Of a DNA stretch of 64,000 nucleotides, positions 1-14,500 are shown piece by piece (within the stretch, counting starts at the first letter, position 1; every line of letters starts with the position of its first letter). The position numbers and the translations under genes were made by a program. The DNA is taken from contig JBAJFG010000096.1 in assembly GCA_037903475.1 (NCBI GenBank), positions 372,001-436,000 of the forward strand, read 5' to 3'. Below the pieces are notes generated by a model. That model made no database searches and had not been told where the DNA came from. It saw only the letters and a program-made list of their open reading frames with translations. The stretch comes from Ancylostoma caninum (Eukaryota; Nematoda; Chromadorea; Rhabditida; Ancylostomatidae).

Positions 1-280
1 CTTATACCCATAGCTCCCGGTTGTGAGGGAAGGGTCTCTAAAAATATGATGGTGAGCTGCGAAAAAATTTACGTTAGAAATTCGTTGTAGCAGTGGTTTT
101 GTTCAAATGGGAATAAATGGAAGGATACGGGCAGGCAATGGAAGATTTCCCTGGGAACTTTGTGCAATCCTACGAAGCACTGGAATAAAAATGGCACGAA
201 CTTGACTTGAACGATATTTACTTATAAGAAAGTGCCAGATTAATAAAAGATCATGTAGACACCGCTATAATAACTTCAAT

Positions 281-282
281 AT

Positions 283-345
<63 letters not shown>

Positions 346-349
346 TTTT
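281..349. repeat. ATTT tetranucleotide microsatellite
   Basis: About 17 uninterrupted copies of ATTT. No open gene overlaps it. Confidence 0.97.
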
Positions 350-2870
350 CACTACACTGTGCCAGGGGCACAATGCAACCCCTGAGAATGGGGGTAACAA
401 AGAATGTGACAAATGTTAAGGAGGGTTTTGGAAATTCAGGGCAAGTTTATACCTAATTTGTATCATAGACTGAATGAGGCTTTCTCATGTATCGAATCTC
501 TACTCTCATAGAATAATATAGGAAGAGCACATCGCTTCCAGGCAGCATGAAATACATGTCATTAAATTGAGAAGGAGGAAAATGGAAAGGGGAACTTCTG
601 GAAGAGCACTACTAGCAAACGGCCGAGAAAAAAACCAGTAGAATCCTCGAAGGTGAGCAGACGCGTCAGCAGCAAAAAATAGCGCCATAAACATTGTGAT
701 ATGTAGCCATTACCACCAAGGATCCAAAGAGCAGCGCCGCCTCCATAAAACTCGACCGCACTGTCGGCCTATCCGATTGGCAGCCAGCCAAAAGCACCTT
801 CAGCTGCAGGCTTTGCACGAGCAAAGGTCGCCAGGAGACGTCCTTAGCACCAAGGCAAATAAAAAATAGCCGTGTGTATAACATAAGAGCTGGAATAGGC
901 CATTCATTATGCGCGGCGAGCGGCGTGGCCCGGAAATAGCCTCGTGGGCCTTCCTAAAAACATTTTCCTTCCACAGAGTTGATGAATCTGTGGCTGTTTG
1001 ATAGATTATGCTGAGTCAGGCAGCATTCAACGCTATTGTTAGAATAGATCTTCTGGATTATGTGGCGGGGGTCAACGGAACTTCCGGAGAATAATTGACC
1101 ATTCTTTAGAAACGAAGTCGAATTTTCAGCTGTGGATTCACATGATTCGCTAGGAATTCCACGATTTTTTGGAGACTTCGCTTAACTCAATAAAACTGCT
1201 TGTTTACAGTGAGATGTGATCTTCTGGACCTCAAGTAACTTAATGAAAAAGAATCAAGGGATTTCAATGGAAACGAAATGTAAGCAAAAAGGAGCTGAAC
1301 CCTCCAGAAATATGCAAAGTTCGTCATTTTTCGAGTTGCAGCCTTCAGGGCAACAACTTTCAACGTAGAATTTCTCTAAACTTAGTATAATTTCTAATTT
1401 TTGGATTTTCTGAAATTTAAGCCTTTGACACTGAACAACAGAATACCTAACTTTTTTGCACTTTAAAATATGTGACAAATCGGGAATAGAAACCTAAAAA
1501 CTTTGAGAAAATTATGAACATTGACAGTGCCTCATCGGGAATTTCGAAGGGAACAACGTCCAAAAATCCGAGTAAAAATATTTAAAGAAGAAAGGAAAGA
1601 GCTGCACTTTGTACAAAAAAAATCACTCGGATTACAGTGATCCTTTGGATAGTTTAAAAGCACCAAAAGGCTATAAGTACTGGACTAATGGCGAGAACGC
1701 GAACATCTAACACTGAGTGAACAGCACTAAATAGCGGACGGGCGATAAAAGTAACAAATGTCCGGTCGTCAGATCCACGAATGAATCTCTCAAGGCGGTT
1801 GCAGGCGTCGACTGACTATGTCCACTCGCCGAATGATGGATGAATTGCGGACGAACAGCCGATTTCACTGATAGAGCGCAAACAACTTGCTGCCATCCGG
1901 CTCGCGATAACTTATCATCGCAAAACAACAACCGGTAAACACAAATAAACATCGAAACATCGATCACTGCGATCGATATCGATCAATTGTGCAACGTCGA
2001 AGCTCGTTATGGCTCTGTGCATCGTTGCAGTGTTGTGTGTATGTATATGAATATGCACGACCCGACAGGCAGATGATGACAACCGAAAACGCGACCGATC
2101 TGTGGGGGGTGGAGCCGATGCCGGGAAATGGTTACGGATGTGGGCGTGGCCTTCGAGAAGACTTCAAAGGAACCGACATCTGCTAATAGATAAGAGGCTT
2201 TCAAGTTCTCCTTATATGGCTCCGTTCAGAGGCTAAAGAAGCTAAAGAAGTGGACCGCGATTGGTACGAATTCTCGTGGAAATAAGAACACAAAACTTGA
2301 TTTGGAGCTCATTTCCTGAAAAGCATGCGAAAACGTTTATCTGAACCGCTTAATTGCATAGAGCAGTGCTTATTTGGAGTTCTACAGCTTTGCTGAATCT
2401 GATGGCACGAAAAATCTTTGAAAGGTGGAGTGACGACCTCTCTAGCAACTCAAGCTGGGCGACAGATCTTCAGCATTTTGATATGCGGTGAAAAATTATC
2501 AACGGACTTTGATTTTAAGATCAATGGAAGCCATTCCATCGAAATTCCAGTGTATTTGTGTAACTGAGATAACTTCTCCAGATGGACATGGAGGTCTGTA
2601 GCGACAAAGTTGTCCAGAAAAACATCTAGGATAAGCGAAACTCGTCCAAAAGAAGGCCGATGGTGAAACTGTCAGTTCGTATTTCTCGCAGCGAAGGCCG
2701 ATACCCCGGAAAACTTGTCGAGAGGCGCGAGATTTTCAGTGTGAGAAAGGTGTGAACCTTCTCACCAAACTGTGGAAGAGGGTGGGTCTTAGGGGAAAAA
2801 CTTTCAGAGTTGATATGAGCGATTTCTGCCCCAATGGTTCCACAGAAGTACTCTTCTCAGAGAAAATGAA

Positions 2871-2993
2871 CGAATGAATGAATGAATGAATGAATGAATG
2901 AATGAATGAATGAATGAATGAATGAATGAATGAATGAATGAATAAATGAATGAATGAATGAATGAATGAATGAATGAATGAATGAATGAATGA
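2871..2993. repeat. GAAT tetranucleotide microsatellite
   Basis: About 30 copies of GAAT (ATTC on the other strand), with one A-for-G change near 2943. The repeat creates an artificial minus-strand reading frame of alternating His-Ser-Phe-Ile, which is not a gene. A second array of the same unit lies at 10583-10671. Confidence 0.97.
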
Positions 2994-5838
2994 AGTGAAT
3001 AAACATTCAACACCCTAATTTTTCTTTTTCATTTCTGGCTACTGCCGGAAAAATCGCGCAGTAGAGAAAGAGTCATCATTCGCCGCATTACGCACGATTC
3101 ATATATAGCTCCTCTTTTCCTGTGAATTTGAGGAAAATTTGCACTAAAAGTTGCACGGTATTATAAATAGCTGGCTATTTTACTAGTATTTCATGAGTTT
3201 TCCTTTGATCCTCTAGCCACTTACATTTTTCAAACTTACTTGGTCGACGCTTCCGCAATATTTTTGATAAATTTGAACAGATTTTCAGCTCTACAAACAG
3301 CTTCAAAGCAGCGAAAGAAATAAGCCACGCCCATACATTACTTCGTTCCATTAAATCTGTCGCGGTCAGCCAACCGTTCGCCCGTAATCCGGTACGTTTA
3401 TATCGGCGTAGTTTACCACCATGGCGCGGAACGTCAGAACTATACAAGTATACCGCTCCGATTATCATCATTGTATATCTAAACAATGCATAGACCGGGA
3501 TATAATCAGCAGGTCAGGGCAGTAAGTAACAGGGAGGAAGCAAATTAGGCCAGAAAACTGGGATTAAACAAAGAGATCATACAAAGATTTAGTTCACATA
3601 GTGCAGTTTATATATTGATAAAGGGTATTGTTACTACCATGATTTCGGTTCCAGAAAAATGGCCTAAATTCTTGGTGTTCTAGTGAAGTATTTGGTTACA
3701 TTGTTTGAATTTACTGATCCAACAGTGAACTGATAGTTATGACGCAAAATCCAAGGTTTCATACTCTCAGGACACCGTTAGCTGAAGTATAAAGTGAAGC
3801 GATCTGGTAGCCTCAGAGATGGCTTGGCTACAGAGAGAACTTGATCACCCCGCAGGGAAGTACAGTAATACTATGAAATCTACAGTAAACTCGGAGTTAA
3901 CCGGGTCAATCCCTCAGTACGTCATCTGGCATTCAATGAAAAACAGTTGATAGAAGCCAAGGATCATCGCGGCTTCAATTCCAGGGAAAACCTCTACTAC
4001 ACTAGATTACAACGTAAATCAAAGTTGTATACCAGCTAAAAATCATTGTCAACTACTAGCATAAACTATGTAAACAACAGCTCTAACACGCTCATTGAGA
4101 AGGTAGCGGACCGAGTGTAAGAAGTGCGCTGTCACGTTCATAACCCACAGATCATCCAGTGACATTTGAGCTGTTTTCCAGGAATAATCGCGCATTCTCA
4201 AGGCAACAACGAGCGAACATCTGTCACTAAATTGCGCACTCCGTGGATCATATTATCCTCTTAACAATTTCCACACCAAGGTCGTTCATTTGTTCTGAGC
4301 TGTGGAGGCATAGATACTCTAATGCTTGGAACGACCAAGCTTGTCGAAGAAAAAAAAAGATTTTCGGGAAAACGAGAGGAAGAAGTGAAACTATACTATT
4401 TTTGATTGATCCTTAGTTTCTGAACTTATTCCCAGTCTCTTTCAGGTTGTGAATTCGCAGAATAAACAAAGAACTTCCTTTGCAAAGCAATTGTTATGTG
4501 ATTTCCATGACCTGTTCCATGGAATTCTCGATAAAAGGACAAAATGTGTACTATTTCTGAGAAGCTGCTTTGAATAACTTTGTACAGAAATCAAAACCAT
4601 CTCCATGTTTTTTTATCATTTAATTAGTATGCAAGAAAATTTGAATACTTTGGAGATAAAAACACAAATTTTGGGGTAGGCTTTATGAACAGAGGGACCG
4701 CAAATTCAAAGAATTCAATGTGATATGACACGGATTCTAAGGACCATGGAAAATAAAATTACCCTTCTGTTTCGTGCATTATGCTCTTAAGAAATGGCCC
4801 GAAACGCTGGTTACGACCAAAAATGATGGAAAAGTTGTCCAGAATCAGCAAAAGTTGTCTGAGAGAGTAGTAAAGGAGCCACGTATTGGACCAATCGTAG
4901 CACTTTTCTGCTCCACCACTCATCAGTATAACGCATTATTCCAGCTATTTTCAAGCTCGGCAGAATGCTGGTGAAAACTACAGGATAAAGAACGCCAAAC
5001 AAAAAAAAAGATCAACAGGGATCTTTCTGTTCGTTTCAGTATCAAATTTCCTGTTTCAAAGTCACCAACTTGATTTGGAAAGTCCATGGATTTCCGTATT
5101 TGGTGCTCATGAAGGGGTGACCCACAGACCACTCTATATTTGCATAAACCAGTAATAAATAGATCTATGAATCACACAAACCATAGATCAAAAGGTCCCA
5201 TGATCTATGACTATTTTTTCCAGCAATTATCCAGAATTCAATCTCGAGCCGAATAGCACATAAATCAACGCATGTAACATTGTCGATAGCGAGGTGCGAA
5301 GGTGGAGGAAACGCCGAAATACCCGAGAAATCGCCCTTGAGAGATTAGTTGAGAAAAGTAAAAAGGAGTTTCGGATGTAAATTATAGATTCACTGGTCAG
5401 CCCTCAGTCAGCCCTCAAAATCCGCCCCGGATCAACGCCGGGTGATCAATTAACGGATAATGCGCGAATGGCAGGTGGGAAGAACGGACTGCTGGGCCAT
5501 TACGACGTGAAGTACAGTAGCCTAGTGGGAATAGCAGACTTTAGGCAGATGAAAAATTAGAAATTTGGGTAGGAATATGTAGTAGGCGAGGGCCTATATA
5601 CCATCAATATCACAATCAAAAATCTCAGTTGTTTTAGAGGTATCCATAATGCTTCGAGGCCTTAGGCCGCATGCAGTCTTTATGATGCGTCCAAGCCCTG
5701 CAGTTGTCGCTGTGTGAGCCAAATCACCAATACCTTCGCATATAAGTAAGAAAAAAGACACGAGTTTGTGATACTCTACTAAAATTTCTGGAAAAATGAA
5801 TGTACTTTAAGCAATGAGATTGCTCAAGCTGTTCTTAC

Positions 5839-6206
5839 CTGGCAATGACATCGAATTCTTTCACAATGGGCGCCGAAAAAAGAAATAAAAGAATTATGAC
5901 TAGTTCACCTTGAGAGTGACCGGACGTAATGATGATGTCGTTAACTGTTGTCGCTAGAACTAAAACTGCTGGAAAACAAAGGAACTGAACCAGGAAACTA
6001 GGAATAAGGCTTTTCGGCCACTTCGCAAGAAGAAAGCACATCGCAAGCACAGAATTTTCCAGTTGAAGTAGAAAGAAGACCTCATAGATGTAGAGAGGTA
6101 CTGAGACTGTACAGAGTGGTTCGGTGATGGCGCATGCATTCGAAAATGTGGCGGAAGCAGAAAAAAAGAACCTGGAGGGAATGCGGTACTGTAAATTCAG
6201 GGAAAT
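5839..6206 (-). CDS. Candidate exon of an unrecognised membrane protein
   Basis: A minus-strand open frame of 122 codons without a credible ATG. It begins after an acceptor (…CTACAG, bases 6213-6207) and ends at a GTAAGAAC donor at 5838. The product is strongly hydrophobic, with several stretches long enough to span a membrane (for example around the motif YIYEVFFLLQ). I do not recognise the family and found no partner exons. AT-rich DNA often gives hydrophobic open frames by chance, so the splice signals are the only real support. Confidence 0.25.
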
Positions 6207-9200
6207 CTGTAGATTGTTTGGATAGTGCAATGAAGAAATAGTAGATTAGGCCAGAGTTTTAAATCAGATTTTTAAAGATGATTTGATCTAGAAATAGTAA
6301 AGATACATTCGAACTAGTGCAGTTATGTATGTTTTAGAAATTCACCACACCTCCCACCTTCTTATCAACGAACCTCATCCATCTTACACAAGAAAAAAAT
6401 TCTCTGAATGCCACAGTTTACGACGGCTGATAAGGCTTGTCAGAAAAAGTTATGGGCACAATAAGGTGACCGAGGCCTTAACCCAAGATGAACAAGGATG
6501 AAGTAGACGTTGTGCGACCTCATTATGTCGAAGATTAGTGGAATAAGTGAGTGAGTGAACGAATGTGCGTGTGTCTGTTACGACACGGCAATTACAACAG
6601 TGAGACGTCGTGCGGCGGGTCTGGAGATGATTGAGCACCGGTTGCACGCAGATCAGCACGGATCTGAGGAATTTCGACCCGGATATAAACAAGGAATTCC
6701 GGGGAAATGTAGGAAAATCGCGAGAAAATCCAAATCATGGAGCTAGGTCCTGTTCTTGCTTTTACCATAAAAATATTAAAGATTACAGATCACAGAAGAA
6801 TTCAACCATTATTCTCTTCGAATTTCTTCTTGAATATGGGTTGCTGTATCGGTAAGCATCACACTGCCAATCTACTGATTTTGCAGCTACTGCCGCTTTT
6901 GCTTAGCAGTGGTTTTCCCAGAAACATGAGCACTTTTCCAGATTCCGCGGAATCCGAATAAGTACCAGACTATTCTTCAATTTCGAGCAGATTTTTCATG
7001 AATTTTTCCACGAACTTTACGTAGCGCTACTTGTGAGAGAATGTCAAATACTTCTGATAAGAAAGGGAAAATGGAGAAATCTCTACAGAAACTTTGTAAG
7101 AATGAAGAAAAACTGGGAAGACATGACTTAGTCAGAAATTTTGGCTCTATCAAATTTATAATCATTCCATCGAGGGTTTTTGGTCACGTCAACAATAGCG
7201 AATACTTCTTTCAATGAAAATTGAATGGGAAAAAATGGAAAATTCCACAAACTTTCCAATCCCAAGTGAAATTTCATTGCTTTTCCAAACATTGCGGAAT
7301 AATTGGTGTTTCAACTGGTCTTACAGAACGATTCTCCTCTGTGAAAACCTCTATTTCGGAAGACCACTTGGTGAAAAACAACTACTGTAAGACGGCGATG
7401 GCCCGTACAAAGACTCCATGCCAGTCGACACAAATCGCCTTAGACAAAGGAGGGGTCGCAGGCCGTTGGATACATTGCGCAAACGGAAATGAGCCGCGGA
7501 AATTAGAAGGTAGCCGGCAGAGATGAAGAGCCGCGAATGAGGTGGTGAAGTGCACGAGAAGCGCACGGATGAGACGGGATTAGTCAGATGGAACAGTGGC
7601 AGCGGTGGATACGAGCTATGGTGGAAGAATTTGTAGTACTTGGTAGTTTGCGTGGACTTTTACACAACTGAAGAGAGGGGGGGGGGGTAAAGTAAAGAAA
7701 AACACGTGTAGGTAAAATCAATGATTTTACGTAACCGCAGATACTGACAGATAAGTAATTCTATGAAAACTAGCAAACTGTAAAGTCTAATAGATATAAG
7801 GGTATCTCTTTTACGATCATTCTTGCCTTCCCAGATATGAACGCGCTGAAGAAGGTGTGAAATGAAGAAGGAGAAGCTATGGAAATGAATCCAAGAATGA
7901 GAGCATGAATTTAATGAAAGTGAATCTAGAAGTAGGGAACTAGTTTACCAAGTTAACAATCCAAAAAAATCCACAATAATTCTCGGAATCCCTTAAAACA
8001 CAGCGAGAACTTGTTAAAAGTTTGATCTATCAGATCCTTGTTACTCTCACACATACTGGAGAGCAACAGTGTGTTTTCACTATCAATCATTTGCAAAATG
8101 AGGTTTGAAAAACTCTTTCGTTTCTTGATGTATTTGAAATTATCACGCAATTCTACAGAATTTGTTTTGGTCAAATTATTTAGGCTCACGATAGCAGAAA
8201 AGGAGTTTTAAAGCAAATACATTTAATACATACATTCTCCCTTTAGTCACCATCTAGGATGCTTGGGAGCACAATTAGTGAATTTTAAGTAAGAGTTACT
8301 CGAAACGAATGAAAAAAATAGAAGGACGAATCAGCTCCCATAGTTTCTATGTTGGATTTAATTAATAAAGTACGTTTTCAGTCAGGTGACGAGGGACTAA
8401 GGACTTTTTTTTAACAATTTGCCGTACTCTCCCATGAGCCACGATAATCCTCAAAAGCTATGTACATATATGTATAACATGTATGTAAAACATGCTATCT
8501 CCGCTTCTCTTCAGCAAAGAGGATGGAGTTCTCGAATAAAGACCAGTATGAAAGGAGAATAACGATACGGTGAGATAAAAATGAGAGGTACTGTAGATGC
8601 CTAAAAATCAAAGTTCAAACAGTCAGCAGCAACATCATCACATGCCGACACATCGGGTATAAAATCGTGTGAATCACTCGCACATCTACATATTCCTGTC
8701 CAGCGGTCAGTGCACGGAGCAGAAAACATCCGAAAAGTGATCACGAACCAATCAATACCTGCCGAAAGCACTATGGACCACCAATGGTGCGGGATTCTCT
8801 TGAAATCTTTGACAAATTCAGAAACAAATCAATGCCAGCCGTTGCTCTCTACCGGCTGACTTGCTCACGCGAACATATGCTATCGTCTTGCCGAGGTCGT
8901 CGCACATGTGGATCCGTAACGCACGCAAATGTCCGTAATTACGTATTAATGAACGACTATGCTTATGTGCCATAACACTCAATCATTCTAATGGGATCTC
9001 GCGCCTGTAGAGCGTCGGTTTTGAGCAAAAACGGCAACGAAACGCCTAAAGAACGGACAAATGCCACTTGAGAAACTACGACTCAGCCGAAGAATGGACA
9101 ACTGAACGACTGGGCCGAACTGGTTTTGAAGCGTGTTCAGCGGAAAAAACAGAGGATGAACTGTTTCGTTGACGTAATTGTCCAGCACCTGCTGTGCCGC

Positions 9201-11243
9201 CATCGTATTCGTATTTTGCTCACTATCGCGAAAATGCCAGGAAACTAGAAGCAGGAGTGGAAAAGAGCAGAAAACGAGCTACTACTCTGGTGGACCAACA
9301 CCTTGGTGGTGAAACGTACTGTAGCTTCGCCAGAGCCTGGATTCTTAGATTAACGGAGAGAAATAAAGCAGGAGAGATGAATTACGAAGAAATAATGGTA
9401 TACGGTCAAGAGCACAACAACAGTGATGGTGGAGGAGGACAAGAAGAAGAAAGGCTGATTAATGGAGAAGAAGGGAGAAGGATGAACACGACGTCAACCC
9501 AGCCGCACAATCAAAGGGGACGAGTTTTTCTAGTAAAAATCACAGTATTTTATGCAAGAGAATCGTCATAGTAATACAATAGAAGGAAATGGAGGTAGTG
9601 ACTAGCGAAGTACAGCATTTATCCAGGAAACTCATTCCTTCTAGGACAACGAGAAGCTCATAACTTCTCCGGGTACATCCGGGAATCTAGCTAGTGATAG
9701 GCATGCCTAGCTGGATTAGGCAACTGACTTGAAAGAGGCAGACACAGATGTCTGTGGTTACATAAAGGGATAGTAGGCAAAAGACAGGCGTGGAACTGAG
9801 CGAACAAAAAAAAAATCAGTCATACAGATTGAAACAGACATAAAGAGAAAGAAGAGCGAAGAGTGAAAAGCGTACTGTACTCAGTGGGATAAATACAAAT
9901 GCCTTCTCGAACAAGTTTCCATCAGGCAAAACGACTCATGCTCAGGACAGTACACTATTAGTACGATATTCACCAATTTCTTCCTCTCACTTCTCTTATA
10001 CCGCCAGAAATAATCATTTGCCTACAGTCGCATAATGTTACGTGCACGAAACCGCAAATGTTTCCTCAAAATCATTAACAGTAGTATAATTCTGAGTTAT
10101 GACCTTACAGATATGATCTAAGTTTAATGATGAAAAACTACCATAGAGACAACGGTAAGCATAAAGAATTATCATAAAAACAACTGCTCTGCTGATTTGT
10201 AAGTCCTTATTTCCACAAGTTTTTGAAAGGCTGCAAATTCAACGCGCATCATCACACAAGGTTGAATTAAATTGGCCTATCTCCGATTAGGTATCCGCAG
10301 GTGTTTGGATTACTAAGAAAATATTCTTGCTCACATAAATTTTGCCAATCGCTTCACATCGATATGTCATAGCGATAAACAGAAAACTCATTCAAAGAGA
10401 CAAACAAATGAAATATCAGACATACAGACAGACGGGCAAGCAGGTGATATAGAGAGATTGACAGATATACTGAGCAGTGGAAGAAAGCCAGTGTAGGTGT
10501 AGTCGAAAGCATGAGGCACGAAGATAAATGAACGGTGAATGAATGAATGAACTAATAGTAGTGAGTGAATGAAATAACGGAGAGAATGAATGAATGAATG
10601 AATGAATGAATGAATGAATGAATGAATGAATGAATGAATGAATGAATGAATGTGCTGAATGAATGAATGAATTTGAACAGCCTGCGGTACAGCATTCACA
10701 TGTCCAAAAAAAGTGGGAGGAGTCACAGAGCGGAACCGCCATCAGATCCAGACGTGAGCCTCAACCAACCACCACACACAAATACCGGCGCTCGATGAAC
10801 CACCATCGTGAATTCGATTAGAAAGCGACCCGACGTCGTCGGATAATCTCATTACAATGCTTCTGCGGCCCTCCAGGCCAGCAGACGAGTCGATTGTGTT
10901 CACTAGATAACATTGGTCTACGTCGATAATGATGATGATGCACTAAGGCTAGCTCCTAATTGGCGTAATGAGCATAATACTATAGGGAATCGTTCCAAGC
11001 ACCGTCACAAAGGGCCAGGAATGAGCACGGCTCCAATCTAGACTCTGAAATTCTGTAAGTCCCCAGTAGAGTTCCAGAGCCATCCTTGCTACCTCCGCTT
11101 TCCAAATCACTATTACTTCATTCCAACTTGCTTCAGTATCCCTTCAGCACCCTCTTTTGATTAGCTCCAAGCATGACGGTACCACACTTTTCACGGGGAA
11201 ATGAGAATGAAAATTTAAGAAAAAACAATGAACAAATCACCCA
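6207..11243. other. Gene-free stretch 3' of DHTKD1
   Basis: No convincing exon or RNA gene. It contains a short G run near 7677 and the second GAAT microsatellite. Some ATG-started frames exist (for example minus 9203-8988) but lack homology, matching splice sites and polyadenylation context. Confidence 0.45.
10583..10671. repeat. GAAT tetranucleotide microsatellite, second array
   Basis: About 20 copies of GAAT with one interruption near 10653 and scattered short runs just upstream (10533-10573). Same unit as the array at 2871-2993. Confidence 0.96.
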
Positions 11244-11249
11244 TTTATT
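11244..11249 (-). terminator. Candidate polyadenylation signal of DHTKD1
   Basis: AATAAA on the minus strand, 277 bases after the DHTKD1 stop codon and the first perfect hexamer I found there. The distance is long for a nematode 3' UTR, so a variant hexamer nearer the stop may be used instead. Confidence 0.4.
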
Positions 11250-11525
11250 GAGGTACGTCTTATACTGAGGTACGTCTTACGTATCACATCTGATCAAATG
11301 CGCTAGTGAGGTTAAGGCAACAACCACGGGTTAGTCCACCGGAGTAGAGCAATGAGTCATCAGTCATGAGTTAAGATCACCATTTAAAACATCCGTGTTA
11401 ACAATAAATCTCTTAAAACTTAACAAGTTGATGTAAAATACTGTAAAGTCTTCTAAAACGTACAACATGAGAAGGGGTTTTCTAAGAAAATCCTGCCACA
11501 CCTACCGCAGAATGCACTAATTCAA

Positions 11526-14500
11526 CTACACTTCGAAAGTCTTTCTGATGACTTCCTCAGCTTCTTTCGCATGGTGCTCTCCTATGGCTGTGGCTGTCCA
11601 TGCCATTTCGGGTCGTCCAGCGAAGACTGGCTGAAAAAAAACCAGGATACGAAATATAGAAGGCAACAAGTATTCTTTTTCTTCAACACTCTCGACTTCA
11701 ATCCTCACTCTTGTGCATATGGAAACTGTTAGAACCAGTGAACACGTGCACCAAACAAACCCGATGAATTCCAGCAAACTGCACAAAACCAGTGCCGAAT
11801 GGAGCGCTCGTTTTCCATAATATGTCGCATTCGAAAATCCGGACAGAAAAAAACGAAGCGAAAGCGGCAACTACTGTAAAAACCCAGCGCCGAAATAGAC
11901 CGGGTGGCAGCGAGTGCGGCCGGAACCGAGTTTTGTTGTGAGAAAAACGACAAGAACCAGAACCGTACGGCCTCATTAGGGCTAGTTACTGCAAAGTATC
12001 GTGGTTCGGGTTTCTCTTGCGATAATTGCTCGAGTGCCGCAAATTGCAGAGCGAAAGAAGAAATTTATGAATAACCTGGTTCACTTCCACTCAGCTTACC
12101 GGATGAGAAACCTATGGGAAACTCCTACTTAGTAGGAAGGGGAATCAATCTAGAATGGATTCCCTTGAAATCTCGTGGACTATTACCATAGAACCAAAAA
12201 TCCATAGCATTATGATGTCGAGACATTTTGCTGCTCATACACTACCTCGGAGTTTCCACAGAATGCACATTCATCCTTCCCAAGAAAGCTGGGCTGGTAA
12301 ATGGGTCCCCATCGCTCTTCAGTAAATTTTAAAATACTTTCCAAACGTTCCCACTCATCGCCTAGCGATAACATGCCACTAAAATTGGAAAGCAAAGATT
12401 CAGCAAAGCCAAAAATACGCAAGTTTTTGACTTCCTCGGTATTCCCACTGCAATCTTTCACAACCGCCCAGATAAAACGTAGCAATTACAGATACCAAGA
12501 AAAAATTCTACTGACCGAAATTCCAAGCGCATTTTCAAATCGTGGCCTGACAAACGACCAGGCGCCGGCGTTACGACCTTCTTCCTGCGACCAAACGAAC
12601 TCTGGAACGAAAAAAAAAAACATCTTCAATTTCTTCTAAAACACCATTAATCGCTTCTTTCCCACACTCGTTTATCAACTGCATTACACAACACGCAAAC
12701 TTGCGTATCAGTCGGCAGCACCTAAGTGATAGCGCTGGTATGGAGGCACGCGCAACATGTGTGCATGTGTGCGTAACCTCTTGTAGGTTAATCGCCATGC
12801 GGTTGCTTTGAAGCCTATTTGATGTCATTTTTCCAAACAAACAGTGTCCATACAAGCGGTCTCATGTGTGGAGAAGGGGGTGGGGATCGAACAAACCGTT
12901 GAAATCCAATTAACCATGAAATACTCTGGATTACAGTGACCTAAACCAACACTCCACACCACAACCTTATTATGCATCATCTAAACACCAATATCATTTG
13001 CATAATTGGCACAAAAGCGGCTGTACACACGTATGGAATGCAGGCTCGTGCCGCTCGCGAAAGTCAATCTGCTGTTTAGGTGTAAGTGTTCGGGAGTAGG
13101 GAGCAAAATATTAGAAATCTATTTTCATGAAAAAAAAATAAAAGGGAAACGGCAGACATTCGCTCAGAACTAAACACTGCAAGAAGGATGAAGCGGAATT
13201 GTGGAAAAAAGGAAGTGGCTTGTCGGGAGAATGATGAACTACAGGAACATGGACAAGAATAAGCATAGACATCTTCCACTCAGAAAATAGAGTGAGATGG
13301 CGCATCCGCGCTTTTTATCAAAGCGAAAAATTGGCTTCCCATGCCATGGATAACTCCAGGTAATTCCCAGTTACAGCGCTCATAATTAGCGGTCTATGAA
13401 GGCATCGTTGGTGGATGACCAGTAGGACCTCAATTGAAAGAACTCCTCTTGTTAGTAGCTTGGCCGAACTAATATGTCTCTGTGTGCAAAGAGGTTCTAC
13501 AATCCCCAAGAAGGGTTCCGTAGAAGGGTATCTTTTCCCCCAAACCATCTGCAGTTTCTTCTGCTTCTCGTCTTCGCCAAATTTCAGTCTGTTAACATCC
13601 CAGGCATGTCTACAAGCAAAATCTCTTTTTCTGCACTATTAGTCATCCCAAATCCTGAACACTAACACTACATATCTGCACCATCAAACACCCATAAAAA
13701 GAAAGTCAGCAATCAGCTGAGCACTCATCTCCAACAAAACCAGATAGCCGGTGTCGACAAAAGCGCCGACGGTCGTTTATCGTCCAGTTTACGACTTGAT
13801 GAACAGTTCTGAGTTTTCCGCAATCCACTCGTCGAAGAAAAAGTAACTGTCATCTCAGAAACCGCATTTTCTACCTTTTCAAGGGGTTCCAACGTATTTT
13901 TTATGATCCTCCACCGTCGCAGTTATCCCAACTTCATTACCTCGTAAACACCCCAAGCACCTGCGCATAAAAAAGAAATTCGCGACCGTAACGCTGGCGA
14001 TGGATTAGAGGTGCAGGTGTTTAACCGGCGAAACACTGCGGGATTACGGGAGACGTCAGCGCAGAGGGGATCATGCAAGACGACTCGACGGCTACACTCA
14101 AGTGATCTCAAGCAGTCAAAACACAGCTGGCTCGGCCTGGATGATTTGGTGTTGTTTACTGATATCATCTCTACACCTAAGCGGGTCAATAAAAAGGTCA
14201 ATGAGCAGGAAAAGCAGATGCTGTCAAAACAAATGTGGGCAAAGGGTTGTCTAGCTTTAGCATTTTAATTCCTTGAGAGATTGTGAAGTTTTGGAAAAAG
14301 ACTAGAAATTAACAAGTGCTCAGTAGTTGGAATGCGGAACTGGAAACCCCCTGCTGTTGAGTGGAGTACCTATTTTTCTGTTTAATACTCAAAATGATTC
14401 TCATTCTCAAACTCCTTTGAAACTGGAACTGAATAGTACCACTAATAGGATTGGCCTGGACTTCCGAAAATACTTCGATTTCGTATAAACTTCTTTAATA

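Larger units (their letters stand above)
1..5838. other. Gene-free stretch with simple repeats
   Basis: I see no reading frame that combines protein-like composition with splice sites, and no RNA gene. The only clear structures are the ATTT and GAAT microsatellites listed separately. It lies beyond the 3' end of the minus-strand DHTKD1 gene, so it could be intergenic or intron of a gene outside the window. Confidence 0.5.

Noticed and set aside
2804..3013. Minus-strand frame made of His-Ser-Phe-Ile repeats
   Set aside because: It is a translation of the GAAT microsatellite, as is the similar frame at 10388-10742.
9194..9571. Plus-strand 125-codon frame
   Set aside because: It starts at GTG rather than ATG, is rich in low-complexity Gly/Glu, and has no family match. 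Purine-rich DNA explains the open frame.
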